Assembly (NCBI RefSeq): GCF_001422445.1
Contig: NZ_LMNA01000030.1
Coordinates: 516,781-580,780 of the forward strand
Reading direction: 5' to 3'
Length of the DNA stretch: 64,000 bases
From: Pseudorhodoferax sp. Leaf274
Lineage (GTDB): Bacteria > Pseudomonadota > Gammaproteobacteria > Burkholderiales > Burkholderiaceae_C
Shown: positions 32,237 to 40,437 of the stretch, in pieces
How positions within the stretch are numbered: position 1 is the first letter of the stretch
Layout of the letters: every line of letters starts with the position of its first letter
Made by a program: the position numbers and the translations under genes
The notes under the pieces: generated by a model
The model's input: only the letters and a program-made list of their open reading frames with translations
The model's database searches: none
Told to the model about the DNA's origin: nothing

Positions 32237-33204
32237 GCGAAGGCGGGCGCAAAGCGCGTCGCGCGGGCGCGCAGCACGCGCTCGAAATGGCCAGGGTCGT
32301 GCGGCGTCAGCATCGCGGCTTCGCGCGGCAGGTGGTAGTCCCACAGCCGCGAGATCCAGAAGCGCAACGCACCGGCACGCAGCATGGCGGGCAGCAGTTC
32401 TCGCTCGGGGCCCGTCAATGCACGCTCGGCCCCGTAGGCGTCGAGGAAGGCGGCCGTGCGCTCGGGGTCGGCCTGGCCATCGGCCAGGTCGATGCACCAA
32501 TCGTTCAGGCACACGGCGATGTCGAACAGCCAGGTGTCCACGCCTGCGAAGTAGAAGTCGAAGAAGCCGGTCAGCACGGGCGCCTGGCCGGGCAGCTGTT
32601 CGAACATCACGTTGTCGCGGAACAGGTCGGCGTGCACCGGGCCGCGCGGCAGCGCGGCGTAGGCAGAGGAGGCTGCCACATGGTTCTGGTAGGCCAGCTC
32701 GCCCTGCAGCAACGCGGCCTGTTCCGGCTCCAGGTGGGGCAGGACCACGGGCGCGGTCTCGTTCCACCAGGGCAGGCCGCGCAGGTTGGGCTGGTGGCGC
32801 TCGTAGTCACGGCCGGCCAGGTGCATGCGGGCCAGCATGGCGCCCACGGCCGCGCAGTGCGCGGGGCCTGGCGCCAGTTCGCTCGCGCCACGCAGCCGGT
32901 TGACCAGTGCAGCCGGCTTGCCGTTGACGCGGTGCAGGATGCTGCCTTGCGCGTCCGGCGCCGGATCGGGCACCGGGATGCCGCGGCGCGCCAGGTGCTG
33001 CATCAGGTGCAGGTAGAAGGGCAGTTGCGCGAACGACAGGCGTTCGAACAGCGTGAGCACGTGCTGGCCGCGTTCGCTGTCGACGAAGTAGTTGGTGTTC
33101 TCGATGCCGCCCTGGATGCCGCGCAGCTTGCGCAGCTCGCCCAGCCCCAGGGTGTTCAGCAGGGCCTGGGCATCGTGTTCTGTGACCTCGGTGAAGACTG
33201 CCAC
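32233..33204 (-). CDS. thrB: Homoserine kinase (ThrB, aminoglycoside-phosphotransferase fold)
   Basis: This 323-aa ThrB of the APH/ChoK-fold type phosphorylates homoserine on the route to threonine. The N-terminal region with IQGGIENTNYFV, the catalytic loop PVHADLFRDNVMF (about residue 205) and the Mg segment GFFDFYFAGVDTWLFDIAVCLNDWC are conserved. The start is a GTG at 33204, four bases after the DUF2782 stop, so it is weakly initiated. It belongs to a three-gene set (DUF2782, thrB, BPSS1780-like). Confidence 0.9.
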   Translation of the reverse strand: MAVFTEVTEHDAQALLNTLGLGELRKLRGIQGGIENTNYFVDSERGQHVLTLFERLSFAQLPFYLHLMQHLARRGIPVPDPAPDAQGSILHRVNGKPAALVNRLRGASELAPGPAHCAAVGAMLARMHLAGRDYERHQPNLRGLPWWNETAPVVLPHLEPEQAALLQGELAYQNHVAASSAYAALPRGPVHADLFRDNVMFEQLPGQAPVLTGFFDFYFAGVDTWLFDIAVCLNDWCIDLADGQADPERTAAFLDAYGAERALTGPERELLPAMLRAGALRFWISRLWDYHLPREAAMLTPHDPGHFERVLRARATRFAPAFA

Positions 33205-33208
33205 GGTG

Positions 33209-33550
33209 TCAGAAGCCGAGCACTTTCCACACGCGCTGCCCGGCATTGCCCTGGGCGTTGTCGCGTTCGTTGCCGGGCCGCACGCGCGCGCCGTTGTGCG
33301 GCACGATCTCGTAGGCCGGCATGGCGCTGTTGAGCGGCTGCACGGTGATGCTCTGGGGTTCGCCGCCATAGCGCAATTCGTCGATGCGCGCGCCCTTGTC
33401 CTCGATGCGGATGTGCTCGATCCGCTTGTCCGTGCCGGACGTGCCCGGCTGGTCCGCGACGAGCGGCGCCGGGGCCGTGCCGGCAGGTGCCTGCGCCCAG
33501 GCCGAAGCCGTGGCCGCGAGGCAGAAAAAGAGGAGGGCGGGTGCGCGCAT
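33209..33550 (-). CDS. DUF2782 exported protein
   Basis: This 113-aa protein has a signal peptide (MRAPALLFFCLAATASAWAQ) and a short mature domain. The segment RIEHIRIEDKGARIDELRYGGEPQSITVQP is typical of DUF2782 of Proteobacteria, and the C-terminus is basic. Function unknown. It is first in the run with thrB and divergent from polA. A TACAAT (33557-33562) lies seven bases before its start and no ribosome site is seen, so a leaderless transcript is possible. Confidence 0.82.
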   Translation of the reverse strand: MRAPALLFFCLAATASAWAQAPAGTAPAPLVADQPGTSGTDKRIEHIRIEDKGARIDELRYGGEPQSITVQPLNSAMPAYEIVPHNGARVRPGNERDNAQGNAGQRVWKVLGF

Positions 33551-33603
33551 GGCGGCATTGTAGGTGGCGGCGAATGGCCCGTTGCCAAAGGCACAATGCC
33601 CCG

Positions 33604-36408
33604 ATGAGCGACACGAATACCCTGCTGCTGGTCGACGGTTCCAGCTATCTGTACCGGGCCTACCACGCGCTGCCGGACCTGCGCGGCCCCGACCAGTTTC
33701 CGACCGGCGCGCTCCACGGCATGGTGGCCATGCTGACCAAGCTGCGGGCCCAGTTTCCGTCCGCGCATGCCGTCTGCGTGTTCGACGCGCCGGGCAAGAC
33801 CTTCCGCGACGACTGGTACCCCGAGTACAAGGCCAACCGCGCCGCCATGCCCGAGCCGCTGGTGCAGCAGATCGCGCCCATCCACGAGGTGGTGCGGCTG
33901 CTGGGCTGGCCGGTGCTGACGATCCCGGGGATCGAGGCGGACGACGTGATCGGCACGCTGGCGCGCCGCATGGCCGCGCGCGGCGGCAAGGTCATCGTCT
34001 CCACCGGCGACAAGGACATGGCGCAGCTGGTGGACGAGCATGTCACGCTGATCAACACCATGAGCAACGAGACGCTGGACCCCGCTGGTGTGCAGGCCAA
34101 GTTCGGCGTGCCGCCGGAGCGGATCGTGGACTATCTGTCGCTCATCGGCGATGCGGTGGACAACGTGCCCGGCGTCGACAAGGTCGGCCCCAAGACGGCC
34201 GTCAAGTGGCTGGCCGAGCACGGCTCGCTCGACGGCGTGATGGCCGCGGCTGGCGCCATCAAGGGCGTGGCTGGCGAGAACCTGCGCAAGGCGCTCGAAT
34301 GGCTGCCGCTGGGCCGCCGGCTGGTGACCATCCACACCGATTGCGACCTGGCCGCGCACGTGGCCGGCTGGCCGGCGGAGGGTGCGTTCGAGGCGTTGAA
34401 GTTCGCCGAGCCCGACCCGGCGCAGTTGCTGGACTTCTACCAGCGCTACGGCTTCAAGACCATGGGCCGCGAGCTGGAGGCGCGCATGGCCGCCACCAAG
34501 CCCGCGCCCGGCAGCACGGACGATCTGTTCGCAGAAGGTGCCGGCACCGCCGACGCACCCGCGGCCACGGCCTGCGAAGCGGCGCCGCCCAGCGGCGACT
34601 ACCAGACCGTGGCGAGCTGGGAGCAGCTGGACGCCTGGATCGCCCGCCTGCGGGCCGCGCCACTCGCCGCGCTGGACACCGAGACCGATTCGCTGGACCC
34701 GATGCGTGCGCGCATCGTCGGCATCTCGTTCGCGCTGCAGGCGCGCGAGGCCGCCTACATCCCGCTGGCGCACAACTACGCCGACGCGCCCGACCAGTTG
34801 CCGCTGGAGGAGGTGCTGGCGCGCCTGAAGCCCTGGCTGGAGGACGAATCGGCCGGCAAGATCGGCCAGAACATCAAGTACGACAGCCACGTGTTCGCCA
34901 ACCACGGCATCACGGTGTGCGGCTGGCGCCACGACACGCTGCTGCAGAGCTACGTGGTCGAGGCCCACAAGCCGCACAGCCTGGAGAGCCTGGCCGACCG
35001 CCACCTGGGCCGCAAGGGCTTGAGTTACGAGGACATCTGCGGCAAGGGCGCCAAGCAGATCCCGTTCGCCCAGGTCGACGTGCAGACCGCCACCACCTAT
35101 TCCGGCGAAGACAGCGAGATGGTGCTGGACGTGCACCGCGTGCTGTGGCCCGAGCTCGACGCCGAACCGGCCGCCGCGCCGAGCCGGCGCTACGTCTACG
35201 AGCAGATCGAGATGCCGACCAGCGCCGTGCTGCAGCGCATCGAGCGCCATGGCGTGCTGGTGGATGCGGCCGTGCTGAACAAGCAGAGCCAGGCACTGGC
35301 CGAACGCATGCTCGCGCTGGAGCAGCAGGCCTACGAGCTGGCCGGCCAGCCGTTCAACATGGGCAGCCCCAAGCAGATCGGCGAAATCCTGTTCACCAAG
35401 CTCGGCATCCCGGTGCAGAAGAAGACCGCCACGGGCGCCCCGTCCACCGACGAGGAGGTGCTGGAAAAGCTGGCGGCCGACTACCCGCTGCCGGCGCGGC
35501 TGCTGGAGCACCGCAGCCTGTCCAAGCTCAAGGGCACCTACACGGACAAGCTGCCGCTGATGGTCAACCCGATCACGGGCCGCGTGCACACCAACTATGC
35601 GCAGGCCGTGGCCGTGACGGGCCGGCTCTCCAGCAACGAGCCCAACCTGCAGAACATCCCGATCCGCACGCCCGAGGGCCGGCGCGTGCGCGAGGCCTTC
35701 ATCGCGCCGCCGGGCCACCGCATCGCCAGCGCCGACTACTCGCAGATCGAGCTGCGCATCATGGCCCACATCAGCGAAGACCCCGGCCTGCTGGCCGCCT
35801 TCGCCGAAGGCCGCGACGTGCACCGCGCCACGGCCGCCGAGGTCTTCGGCGTGGCCGTGGACGCCGTCAGCAGCGAGCAGCGCCGCTACGCCAAGGTCAT
35901 CAACTTCGGCCTCATCTACGGCATGGGCGCGTTCGGCCTGGCCAGCAACCTGGGCATCGACCAGAAGGCCGCCAAGAACTACATCGACCGCTACTTCGAC
36001 CGCTTCGCGGGCGTCAAGCGGTACATGGACGAGACGCGTGCCCAGGCGGCCGCGCAGGGCTACGTCGAGACGCTGTTCGGCCGGCGCATCGTGCTGCCCG
36101 AGATCCAGGGCGGCAGCGGCCCGCGCCGCGCCGCGGCCGAGCGCCAGGCCATCAACGCGCCCATGCAGGGCACGGCGGCCGACCTCATCAAGCTGGCCAT
36201 GATCGCGGTGCAGGCCGAGATCGACCGCGCCGCCAAGTCCACGCGCATCGTGATGCAGGTGCACGACGAGCTGGTGTTCGAGCTGCCCGAGGACGAGGCC
36301 GACTGGGTGCGCACCGAGGTGCCGCGGCTGATGGCCGGCGTGGCCAGCCTCAAGGTGCCGCTGCTGGCAGAGGTGGGCTTCGGCGCGAACTGGGACCAGG
36401 CCCACTGA
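33604..36408 (+). CDS. polA: DNA polymerase I
   Basis: This 934-aa polymerase has an N-terminal 5'-3' exonuclease domain (LLVDGSSYLYRAYHALPDLR, IEADDVIGTLARR, GDKDMAQLV; residues 1-300). A 3'-5' exonuclease region with the DTETDSLD motif follows at about 360-540, then a polymerase domain with Klenow motif A (ASADYSQIELRIMAHIS) and the O-helix (RRYAKVINFGLIYGMGAFGL). Motif C is MQVHDELVFELPE. It fills gaps in repair and removes RNA primers. The start ATG at 33604 has no Shine-Dalgarno sequence and a CACAAT at 33592-33597. Confidence 0.97.
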   Translation: MSDTNTLLLVDGSSYLYRAYHALPDLRGPDQFPTGALHGMVAMLTKLRAQFPSAHAVCVFDAPGKTFRDDWYPEYKANRAAMPEPLVQQIAPIHEVVRLLGWPVLTIPGIEADDVIGTLARRMAARGGKVIVSTGDKDMAQLVDEHVTLINTMSNETLDPAGVQAKFGVPPERIVDYLSLIGDAVDNVPGVDKVGPKTAVKWLAEHGSLDGVMAAAGAIKGVAGENLRKALEWLPLGRRLVTIHTDCDLAAHVAGWPAEGAFEALKFAEPDPAQLLDFYQRYGFKTMGRELEARMAATKPAPGSTDDLFAEGAGTADAPAATACEAAPPSGDYQTVASWEQLDAWIARLRAAPLAALDTETDSLDPMRARIVGISFALQAREAAYIPLAHNYADAPDQLPLEEVLARLKPWLEDESAGKIGQNIKYDSHVFANHGITVCGWRHDTLLQSYVVEAHKPHSLESLADRHLGRKGLSYEDICGKGAKQIPFAQVDVQTATTYSGEDSEMVLDVHRVLWPELDAEPAAAPSRRYVYEQIEMPTSAVLQRIERHGVLVDAAVLNKQSQALAERMLALEQQAYELAGQPFNMGSPKQIGEILFTKLGIPVQKKTATGAPSTDEEVLEKLAADYPLPARLLEHRSLSKLKGTYTDKLPLMVNPITGRVHTNYAQAVAVTGRLSSNEPNLQNIPIRTPEGRRVREAFIAPPGHRIASADYSQIELRIMAHISEDPGLLAAFAEGRDVHRATAAEVFGVAVDAVSSEQRRYAKVINFGLIYGMGAFGLASNLGIDQKAAKNYIDRYFDRFAGVKRYMDETRAQAAAQGYVETLFGRRIVLPEIQGGSGPRRAAAERQAINAPMQGTAADLIKLAMIAVQAEIDRAAKSTRIVMQVHDELVFELPEDEADWVRTEVPRLMAGVASLKVPLLAEVGFGANWDQAH

Positions 36409-36519
36409 AAGCTGCGTGCGGACCGGCGCGCGCCTGCGGTGTCGTCGCGCGCGGACGGTTGGCGCGGAACGTTTCGCGCCGGCGCGGCTCAGTCCACTTC
36501 CATCCACCGAGGAGTCAGC

Positions 36520-37419
36520 ATGCTGCGTGAAGATCTCAAGTCCGATTTCGATTCCCTGCTGCCGGGCAGCAGCACCGAGCTGGGCGCTTCGCGCCGTACC
36601 GCGCTGAAGGCGGCGCTGGGCGTGGGCTATGCGGCCTCGACCTTGCCCATCATGGCGCAGACCGCCGTCAAGACCTCGGCGGAGGGGCTCACGGCCGGCG
36701 AGATCAGCTTCGAGGTCAACGGCTTCAAGGTGCCGGCCTACCGCGCCGCGCCGGCCGGCAAGACCGGCCTTCCGGTGGTGCTGGTGATCCAGGAGATCTT
36801 CGGCGTGCACGAGTACATCGCCGACACCGCACGCCGTTTCGCGAAGGCGGGCTATCTCGCGATCGCGCCCTCGCTGTACGCGCGCCAGGGCGACCCGACG
36901 CAGTACACCGAGATCGCCAAGCTGCAGGCCGAACTCGTGTCCAAGGTGCCCGATGCCCAGGTCATGGCCGATCTCGACGCGGCCGTGAAGTGGGCCGGTG
37001 CCAATGGCGGCGATGTGTCCAAGCTGGGCATCACCGGTTTTTGCTGGGGCGGGCGCATCACCTGGCTCTACAGCGCGCACAACCCGGGCGTGAAGGCCGG
37101 CGTGGCCTGGTACGGGCGCCTGGTGGGCAATGCCAGCGAACTCACGCCGCGCCACCCGGTGGATGTGGTGGGCCAGCTGCACGGCCCGGTGCTGGGCCTG
37201 TACGGCGGCGCCGACACCGGCATCCCGCTCGACACGGTGGAGAAGATGAAGGCCGCGCTGGCCCAGGGCAGCGCCGCCGCCAAGGCCTCGGAGTTCGTCG
37301 TGTATCCGGACGCGCCGCACGCCTTCCATGCCGACTACCGCCCCAGCTTCCGCCAGGGCCCGGCCGAGGACGGCTGGAAGCGCGCCCTGGCCTGGTTCAA
37401 GGCCAAGGGCGTGGCCTGA
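36520..37419 (+). CDS. TAT-exported dienelactone hydrolase family protein
   Basis: This 299-aa alpha/beta hydrolase has an N-terminal SRRTALKAALGVGYAASTLPIMA segment with an RR pair, typical of a twin-arginine signal, so the protein may act in the periplasm. The nucleophile is Cys in GFCWGG (about residue 175), and the other triad members fit Asp in YGGADTG and His in DAPHAFHADYR. This is the carboxymethylenebutenolidase (dienelactone hydrolase) set. The natural substrate is unknown. A GAGGAG site precedes the ATG. It follows polA by 111 bp. Confidence 0.85.
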   Translation: MLREDLKSDFDSLLPGSSTELGASRRTALKAALGVGYAASTLPIMAQTAVKTSAEGLTAGEISFEVNGFKVPAYRAAPAGKTGLPVVLVIQEIFGVHEYIADTARRFAKAGYLAIAPSLYARQGDPTQYTEIAKLQAELVSKVPDAQVMADLDAAVKWAGANGGDVSKLGITGFCWGGRITWLYSAHNPGVKAGVAWYGRLVGNASELTPRHPVDVVGQLHGPVLGLYGGADTGIPLDTVEKMKAALAQGSAAAKASEFVVYPDAPHAFHADYRPSFRQGPAEDGWKRALAWFKAKGVA

Positions 37420-37552
37420 TCCTCGGCGGCGCTGCGGCCTGCGCCTACGGGCGCCTTCGGGCCTGGACGACGCCGCACGCGCGGCGGCGCTCCGAACATG
37501 GGCACAAGTCCCGACGCGGGACCTTGTTCAACCCAAGCGAAGGAGCACGACC

Positions 37553-38494
37553 ATGGCAGCAGCCGACGAGCGCGAACTGCGCAATCTCGATCCCATCACC
37601 GAAGCGCCCGGCGCGCATCCCGTCGGCACCGGCGTGGGGGCCGCGGGTGGCGGCGTCGCGGGGGCGGCCATCGGTGCCGTCGGCGGCCCGATCGGCGCGG
37701 CGGTCGGCCTGGTGGCAGGCGCGCTGGTGGGCGGCCTGGCCGGCAAGGCAACGGCCGAGCGCATCAATCCCACGCTGGAAGAAGCCTACTGGCGCGAAAG
37801 CTACACGCGCGAACCCTATTACGAGGCCGGCCGCAGCTACGACGACTACGGGCCGGCCTATGCCTACGGCTGGGGCGCGACCGCCACCTACCCGGGCGCC
37901 TTCGAGGACGCCGAGCCGGAACTGGCGCGCGACTGGGAGCGGCAACGCGGCGGCTCGTCGCTGGACTGGCAGCAGGCGCGGCCGGCGACGCGCGCGGCCT
38001 GGGACCGTGTGCAGACGCCTGGTTCGACGACGGAAGAGTTCGACCGCGACGATGTGCTCGAGACGTTGGACGACCTGCTGAAGACGTGTCGCGATGGCCA
38101 GAAGGGCTTCGAGGAAGCCGCCGAACACACCCGCACCGCCACGCTGGCCACGTTGCTGCGCGACCGTGCCCAGGCCTGCGCCCAGGGTGCGCAGGACCTG
38201 GTCGCGGCCATCGGCCGCCTGGGAGGCGAGGCCAACGACCGCGGCAGCGCCACCGGGGCCCTGCACCGTGGCTGGGTCAGCGCGCGCGGCAGCGTGGGCG
38301 CGCTGAGCGACCTGGACATGCTCGAGGAATGCGAACGCGGCGAGGACACCGCGCTGGCCCGTTACCGCAAGGCGCTGCAGCAGCCGCTGCCGGCCGACGT
38401 GCGCACGCTGGTCCAGCACCAGATGGAAGGTGCCCAGCGCAACCACGACGAGATCAAGCGGCTGCGCGACGCGGAGCGCGCACGCAAGGCCTGA
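37553..38494 (+). CDS. Glycine-zipper / DUF2383 (PA2169-like) protein
   Basis: This 313-aa protein has two parts. Residues about 25-70 are a Gly/Ala-rich stretch with repeating small residues (GVGAAGGGVAGAAIGAVGGPIGAA), a glycine-zipper transmembrane or membrane-associated segment. Residues about 165-310 form a four-helix bundle with DVLETLDDLLKTCRDGQKGFEEAAEH, the family pattern of DUF2383 (PA2169-like, ferritin-like). The middle is Tyr- and Trp-rich (YEAGRSYDDYGPAYAYGWG). Fusions of these parts are unusual and no function is known. AAGGAG precedes the ATG. It ends directly against the sulfurtransferase gene, with no space between them. Confidence 0.75.
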   Translation: MAAADERELRNLDPITEAPGAHPVGTGVGAAGGGVAGAAIGAVGGPIGAAVGLVAGALVGGLAGKATAERINPTLEEAYWRESYTREPYYEAGRSYDDYGPAYAYGWGATATYPGAFEDAEPELARDWERQRGGSSLDWQQARPATRAAWDRVQTPGSTTEEFDRDDVLETLDDLLKTCRDGQKGFEEAAEHTRTATLATLLRDRAQACAQGAQDLVAAIGRLGGEANDRGSATGALHRGWVSARGSVGALSDLDMLEECERGEDTALARYRKALQQPLPADVRTLVQHQMEGAQRNHDEIKRLRDAERARKA

Positions 38495-39394
38495 TCAGCC
38501 GCCCGTCGCGACGGGGCGGCTCGGGTCGCTGCACCAGTCGCTCCAGCTGCCGGCATACAGCGCAGTGGCGGGATAGCCCGCCACCTGCATGGCCAGCAGG
38601 TTGGGCACGGCGCTGACGCCGCTGCCGCACTGGTGCACGACGCTGGCCGGATCGCGGCCGGCCAGCAACGCATCGAACTCGGCGCGCAGCTGCTCTGCGG
38701 GCTTGAAGCGTCCGTCCGCGCCGATGTTCTGCGCGAACGGGCGGTTCAGCGCACCCGGAATGTGGCCTGCCACCGGGTCGAGCGGTTCGGTCTCGCCGCG
38801 GTAGCGCGGACCGGCGCGCGCGTCCAGCACGGTCTGGACGGGGCTTTCCAGCTGCGCCAGCACCTCCTTCGCATCGACCAGCCGGACCAGCGGCGCGTGC
38901 AATTCGAAGTTGCTGCGGAAGTGCCCGGGTTCATCGCCCGATGCCACCTCGCCACCGGCGGCCTGCCAGGCCTGCAGGCCACCGTCGAGCACGGCAACGG
39001 CTTCGTGGCCGGCCCACTTGAGCATCCACCACAACCGGCCGCAGTAGTTCGCGCCCTGCCGGTCGTACACCACGGCCTGCATGCCGTTGGCCAAGCCGAT
39101 GCTGGACAGCCAGATCGCAAACTTCTCGCGGTTGGGCAAGGGATGCCGGCCGCCCGAGGCGGGCGTGTCGGCGGCCTGCGCCGTCAAGGCTCCGTGCTTG
39201 CCGGGGGCGCCATGCATGGCGCTCAGGTGGCGGTCGAGGTCGGCGCGCACGGCGCCGGGGATGTGGGCCTCGCGGTACTGCGCGTCGCCGGCGTGCGGCT
39301 GCATGAGTTCGAAGCTGCAGTCGAACAGCATCTGCGGCTGGCCGCTGGCGCGCAGCGTGCGCAGCTGCTCCGGCGTGATCAGGGTGGTGTACAT
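38495..39394 (-). CDS. sseA: 3-mercaptopyruvate/thiosulfate sulfurtransferase
   Basis: This 299-aa protein has two rhodanese domains. The second carries the catalytic cysteine in VVHQCGSGVSAV (about residue 250), where the CG[S/T]G loop is the type of 3-mercaptopyruvate sulfurtransferases. Thiosulfate enzymes usually have CRKG at this place. An inactive N-terminal domain (PGAVRADLDRHLS and WWMLKWAGHEAVAVLDGG) is normal. It transfers sulfur to cyanide or thiols. The gene name is by analogy with E. coli sseA. It is convergent with the DUF2383 gene. Confidence 0.85.
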   Translation of the reverse strand: MYTTLITPEQLRTLRASGQPQMLFDCSFELMQPHAGDAQYREAHIPGAVRADLDRHLSAMHGAPGKHGALTAQAADTPASGGRHPLPNREKFAIWLSSIGLANGMQAVVYDRQGANYCGRLWWMLKWAGHEAVAVLDGGLQAWQAAGGEVASGDEPGHFRSNFELHAPLVRLVDAKEVLAQLESPVQTVLDARAGPRYRGETEPLDPVAGHIPGALNRPFAQNIGADGRFKPAEQLRAEFDALLAGRDPASVVHQCGSGVSAVPNLLAMQVAGYPATALYAGSWSDWCSDPSRPVATGG

Positions 39395-39441
39395 GGCACT
39401 CGGATTCGTGTTGGACGCGCCATTGTGGCGTGCCCGCGCGC

Positions 39442-40365
39442 TCAATGTTCCTCGGCCGGGGCCTTGGGAACCGCGCGCTGGCGCAGCACGGTGGCGACCA
39501 CGCCGCTGGCAATGACCAGGCCCATGCCGACGACGCCCGCCGTGTCGATCACGTCGTCGAACAGCAGCACGCTGAAGATGGACGCGAAGATGATGCCCGA
39601 GTACTGCAGGTTGGCCACCACCAGCGTGCCGGCCTGCGTCTTGGCCTGAGCGTAGGCGCGCGTCATGCACAGCTGGCCCAGGGCCGCCAGCACGCCGATG
39701 GGCAGCAGCCACAGCGCATGCAGCCAGTTCCAGGGCGACAGGCCCGTGAACAGCATCCACAACCCGCCCATCACGGCCGCGCCGAGCGCGAAATAGAAGA
39801 CCGTGCGGGTCTCGGGCTCGCCGATGCGCGACAGCGCGATGACCTGCAGGTAGGCGAAGGCCGCCGTGAGGCCGGAGATCAGGCCCACCATGCCGGCGAA
39901 GCCCTGGCTCGGGTTCATGTCGGGTTTGAGGATCAGCACCACGCCCACGAAGCCGACCAGCACCGTCAGTGCCAGAACGCCCTGCAGCGGCGGCAGCGGC
40001 ACGCGGCCGTCGCGCCCCGGGATCGGCACCCAGGCGAGCAGTGCGCCGCCGACCAGAAAGGTGGCGATCCAGATGCTGCTCATGTAGTTCAGCGTCATCG
40101 CCGCGGACAGCGGGATGTGGGCGATGGCGTAGAACCAGCAGCCCAGCGAGAAGGTGCCGATCACGCTGCGCCAGACATGCATGCCCGGATAGCGCGTGGC
40201 CAGCGACACGCCCTGGCGCCGCGCCAGAACGCCGATGAAGACCACCCCGACGATGCCGCGCCAGAACACCAGTTCGGCGCTGTTGAACGAGGCCGAGGCG
40301 AACTTGACGCACACGCCCATGGCGGCGAACAGGAACGCCGACGCCACCATCCAGAGACCTTGCAT
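39442..40365 (-). CDS. DMT-superfamily transporter (EamA type)
   Basis: This 307-aa inner-membrane protein has about ten TM segments in two repeated EamA domains (residues about 5-140 and 160-300), as in RhtA/YdcZ-like exporters. I choose the ATG at 40365. A TTG at 40395 would add ten residues, but it lies in the terminator T-run region of the Rieske gene. It exports metabolites or amino acids in the family. The substrate is unknown. Confidence 0.85.
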   Translation of the reverse strand: MQGLWMVASAFLFAAMGVCVKFASASFNSAELVFWRGIVGVVFIGVLARRQGVSLATRYPGMHVWRSVIGTFSLGCWFYAIAHIPLSAAMTLNYMSSIWIATFLVGGALLAWVPIPGRDGRVPLPPLQGVLALTVLVGFVGVVLILKPDMNPSQGFAGMVGLISGLTAAFAYLQVIALSRIGEPETRTVFYFALGAAVMGGLWMLFTGLSPWNWLHALWLLPIGVLAALGQLCMTRAYAQAKTQAGTLVVANLQYSGIIFASIFSVLLFDDVIDTAGVVGMGLVIASGVVATVLRQRAVPKAPAEEH

Positions 40366-40392
40366 GACCCGTATTGCTTGTTGTGAGGGTGA

Positions 40393-40418
40393 CAAGAAAA
40401 AGGGGCACGAGGCCCCTT
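40393..40418 (-). terminator. Rho-independent terminator of the Rieske oxygenase gene
   Basis: On the minus strand, AAGGGGC-CTCGT-GCCCCTT (40400-40418) is a 7-bp perfect stem followed by TTTCTTG. It lies 20 bp after the stop at 40438 and just before the DMT transporter gene. Confidence 0.85.
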
Positions 40419-40437
40419 GGCAGGCGCGCCGAAGGCC

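Noticed and set aside
32233-37329. One very long minus-strand frame covering polA
   Set aside because: Its end part is the real homoserine kinase. The rest is antisense to polA and has no homologous features.
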